The notes beneath the pieces are model-generated. The model was not told the DNA's origin and did not search any database. It saw only the letters and a program-made list of their open reading frames with translations. From positions 1,602,435 through 1,666,434 of the forward strand of contig CALSTG010000001.1 in assembly GCA_943789205.1 (NCBI GenBank): a DNA stretch of 64,000 bases. Direction: 5' to 3'. Of this stretch, positions 62,211 to 64,000 are shown piece after piece. Position numbers and translations under genes: made by a program. Each line of letters opens with the position of its first letter. Position 1 is the stretch's first letter. The stretch is from an uncultured Flavobacteriales bacterium. Its GTDB lineage: Bacteria; Bacteroidota; Bacteroidia; Flavobacteriales_D; Crocinitomicaceae.

Positions 62211-62684
62211 TTATTTGTGTTTTATCGGAATCCAAATTTCTTCCGCTGCATTGGTGATATTATAATTCAAGCCAATTAGCTCAAAGTGAGGTCGATCGTC
62301 AATGCAATATTTAGAATTCGGAATCCATTGATTAAAGATGTAATGAAATACAGGTGTAATTTCTGAAGGCTTTCCTTTATAATTAAATACAGCATATTGT
62401 CCAGCCCTCAGTATAAGTGAGTCAAGTCCCGACGGAATATTTTCAAAACCAACGACTTCAACTGCAGCCCATTTCACGAAATTATGAGAAGGGTGGAACT
62501 TTTGATGGTATTCAGGCGGGTATATTTGAAGCGAGATTCTATCATTAGAGACTCTATTGTTGAGTTCTTTTATTCTGGGTCCAAATTCTTTCCACAATTC
62601 AACGGTTCTATCCTCTGAGAGACTCATTTCTAGCTGACAACCCACAAGTTTCTTTTCTGCTAACAATTCAATCCTTGGCGTCAT
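62211..62684 (-). CDS. GyrI-like / AraC effector-binding-domain protein
   Basis: 157 residues, a stand-alone SOUL/GyrI-like small-molecule-binding fold. Features are Lys-Lys-Leu-Val-Gly near 11, Leu-Trp-Lys-Glu-Phe near 30, Gly-Gln-Tyr-Ala-Val-Phe near 94 and Ile-Asn-related Trp-Ile-Pro-Asn-Ser near 117. There is no DNA-binding domain. Such proteins bind hydrophobic ligands or modulate AraC-type regulators. It follows the OmpA gene by 8 bp on the same strand and lies 25 bp from the convergent LptD end. Ligand unknown. Confidence 0.78.
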   Translation of the reverse strand: MTPRIELLAEKKLVGCQLEMSLSEDRTVELWKEFGPRIKELNNRVSNDRISLQIYPPEYHQKFHPSHNFVKWAAVEVVGFENIPSGLDSLILRAGQYAVFNYKGKPSEITPVFHYIFNQWIPNSKYCIDDRPHFELIGLNYNITNAAEEIWIPIKHK

Positions 62685-62692
62685 GCAAAAGG

Positions 62693-63613
62693 TTAATTAT
62701 AGAGTAATATTTTTGGGCCAAGTACCATACTTACTCGGCTAATTCTTCGTTCCGGATTGTTTTTTTGAGCTTGACTTTTCTCAAGATTAGGCGGAAGTGT
62801 TTCCCCACGTCCATTAATTTCTACATCAATAATTAAATCCATTTTAGTCTTATAAGCATTAAATTGCTTCATTAACTCATTCGCAACAGACTGTGCTCTC
62901 TTTTCTGAAAGAATCTTGTTTTTATTTTTTCTATCAGACTCAGAACCTGATCCTTGTTCATCTGCATATCCATTTACAACAATCATTAAACGATAAATAG
63001 AATCATTAAACACATCTGCATTGTGGTCTTTTAGATATTCACTCCACATCTCCAAATCTTTATCCATGGAACCGACTAGCTTTGAGATTTCCTTTTTACC
63101 AGCTTTGTTCAGAACAGAGCTACCTGCATCGAAACTGATGTCTCCGCCAATTTTTCTTACTTCCTTATTTGAAGCAATCATTTTTTTAAGTGGTTCAATA
63201 TAATTTTGAAGTAAGTTATTCAGCTCTTTCGCAAGTTCAAGTGTTCTTTCGTGACCGTTCATCGAATAGGGTGAGGTGGTATTTAATTCGGCAATAATCA
63301 CCTCAGTGCGTTCATAGATTTTAACCAATGCCATTTCAATATCATCTACGCGTTCCGTCGAATCAATAGAATTCATTTCAGCTTGCTGCTGCTCCACAAT
63401 TCGTTTTGCTGCATCTGCTTTTTCCATCGCTAGAAAGAGGTCCTTTTCGCGCGAAGCTCTATTTTTGTTTATGTTGGTGACTTCTTTCTCACCAGTCTGA
63501 CCTTTGTATGTGGTTGTGTTGAATATTGGTTTTCTAAGGCTATTATTTGTAGCACAGCTTGTGAACATAAAAATAAGAGCAGATAGGGTGACTGAACTAA
63601 TTGAAACTTTCAT
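62693..63613 (-). CDS. OmpA-family lipoprotein
   Basis: 306 residues from the ATG at 63613 (an upstream ATG at 63622 adds three residues). The lipoprotein signal ends Phe-Thr-Ser-Cys near 17-20. Residues about 50-150 are a Glu/Ala-rich helical coiled coil. The C-terminal OmpA-like domain (about 155-300) carries Val-Val-Asn-Gly-Tyr-Ala-Asp near 214 and Leu-Ser-Glu-Lys-Arg-Ala-Gln-Ser-Val near 240, the peptidoglycan-binding signature with the expected Asp and Arg; a 17-residue loop separates them. It would tether the outer membrane to peptidoglycan. Confidence 0.82.
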   Translation of the reverse strand: MKVSISSVTLSALIFMFTSCATNNSLRKPIFNTTTYKGQTGEKEVTNINKNRASREKDLFLAMEKADAAKRIVEQQQAEMNSIDSTERVDDIEMALVKIYERTEVIIAELNTTSPYSMNGHERTLELAKELNNLLQNYIEPLKKMIASNKEVRKIGGDISFDAGSSVLNKAGKKEISKLVGSMDKDLEMWSEYLKDHNADVFNDSIYRLMIVVNGYADEQGSGSESDRKNKNKILSEKRAQSVANELMKQFNAYKTKMDLIIDVEINGRGETLPPNLEKSQAQKNNPERRISRVSMVLGPKILLYN

Positions 63614-63695
63614 TTGAAACATTTTGTTAAATGTACCGAATTGAATTTATAAATATAAATCATCGGTCTATCTTTTATTCATATGTGATTGTGCA

Positions 63696-63998
63696 TCAGT
63701 TTTTTTTCTGCTTTCTTGAGATATTGATTTGTACGTTTGCTTTGAAGGGTTCAATACTTGAAAGAATAATTAATTCTTGATTAGGACCAGAAAAATAATT
63801 AAGGTACTGTGTTCCTAAAAAAATAAAATAATCAAAAGTCAAAGCAAGCGTTCCTCCTTCAGCTACTTGATATTCATCAGGTCTAAATCTAACTTTTAAC
63901 CCATCTTTATTTACTTGATTAACAATTCCTAAGAGTTTAGCATTTCCTAAATGATTGAGTTGGTAATAGGCATTGTAAGGTGTTTTTCTTGGACTTAG
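63696..63998 (-). CDS. C-terminal fragment of an unrecognised protein running off the window edge
   Basis: An open frame of about 100 codons enters from the right edge and ends in TGA at 63696-63698. The fragment is beta-rich with Gly-Leu-Lys-Val-Arg-Phe-Arg-Pro near 36, Phe-Asp-Tyr-Phe-Ile-Phe-Leu-Gly near 58, and a basic tail of Arg-Lys-Gln-Lys-Lys. It looks like real coding sequence, with no stops and a normal amino acid mix, but I recognise no family from this part. Confidence 0.55.
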   Translation of the reverse strand, partial: LSPRKTPYNAYYQLNHLGNAKLLGIVNQVNKDGLKVRFRPDEYQVAEGGTLALTFDYFIFLGTQYLNYFSGPNQELIILSSIEPFKANVQINISRKQKKN

Positions 63999-64000
63999 TT

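Noticed and set aside
1-64000. CRISPR arrays, IS elements, prophage, integrons, tRNA or rRNA genes
   Set aside because: I found no regularly spaced repeats, transposase or integrase genes, tRNA cloverleafs or rRNA-like sequence. The window is densely coding and mostly core genome.

Overview
The window is a gene-dense, AT-rich chromosomal segment from a member of the Bacteroidota, most likely a marine-type Flavobacteriales relative (Cryomorphaceae/Crocinitomicaceae-like; placement below phylum is inference). The main markers are the gliding lipoprotein GldH, a type IX secretion (CHU_C/type B) sorting domain on a large surface protein, the holB-ricT-gldH block, DUF3078/DUF3127/DUF6495 proteins, BshB1, a fused DAHP synthase-chorismate mutase, and repeated TAnnTTTG -7 promoter boxes just upstream of starts. 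I saw no rRNA, tRNA, IS element, prophage or CRISPR array. Most of the window is core genome.

Layout. 0-12 kb: end of a nucleoside transporter, bshB1-gcvP, a DUF3089 hydrolase, DUF3078 protein, rlmF with a voltage-gated K+ channel, a large CotH/beta-helix lipoprotein, and DUF721-recF. 12-20.4 kb: a ~1,160-residue T9SS-exported repeat protein, a TPR protein, pruA behind a good Bacteroidota promoter, and a tightly overlapped FkbM methyltransferase / fatty acid hydroxylase / DUF2141 trio. 20.4-31.9 kb: coaE, a methyltransferase with a ZIP transporter, a multi-spanning membrane protein, the aroG/pheA fusion with aroA, an SSB-tail-like DUF3127 protein, a flavin reductase, a MORN/YwqK-like protein, fabD, truA and a PD40/TPR protein. 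32-39.6 kb: metK, a PaaG/PaaH-like beta-oxidation pair, and an operon of MbnP-like lipoprotein, MauG/MbnH-like dihaem protein, an uncharacterised 472-residue protein and a WYL regulator. 39.6-50.9 kb: a UvrD/RecB-like helicase-nuclease, a cysteine-less amidotransferase-like protein, holB-ricT-gldH, rsmI and radA. 51-64 kb: deoC with a full and a half-length aldehyde dehydrogenase, an Hdr-like Fe-S electron-transfer operon with an embedded HAD phosphatase, the envelope cluster MlaD / amidase / LptD, and an OmpA-family lipoprotein.

Two patterns cut across the annotation. Seven genes (surface protein, coaE, the membrane protein, the DAHP synthase fusion, aroA, the YwqK-like gene and radA) are each broken by single-base frameshifts, nine in all. 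Eight of the nine are one-base insertions, and removing them restores full-length proteins. Because coaE and the shikimate genes are normally essential, sequence errors are the likeliest cause, and I annotate these as single genes. Also, most convergent gene pairs overlap at their 3' ends by 4-18 bp, so few stand-alone terminators are visible.

The most interesting candidate system is the MbnP/MbnH-like operon at 35.3-39.6 kb, which has no methanobactin genes around it. The half-length aldehyde dehydrogenase behind deoC and the CotH/beta-helix lipoprotein are next.
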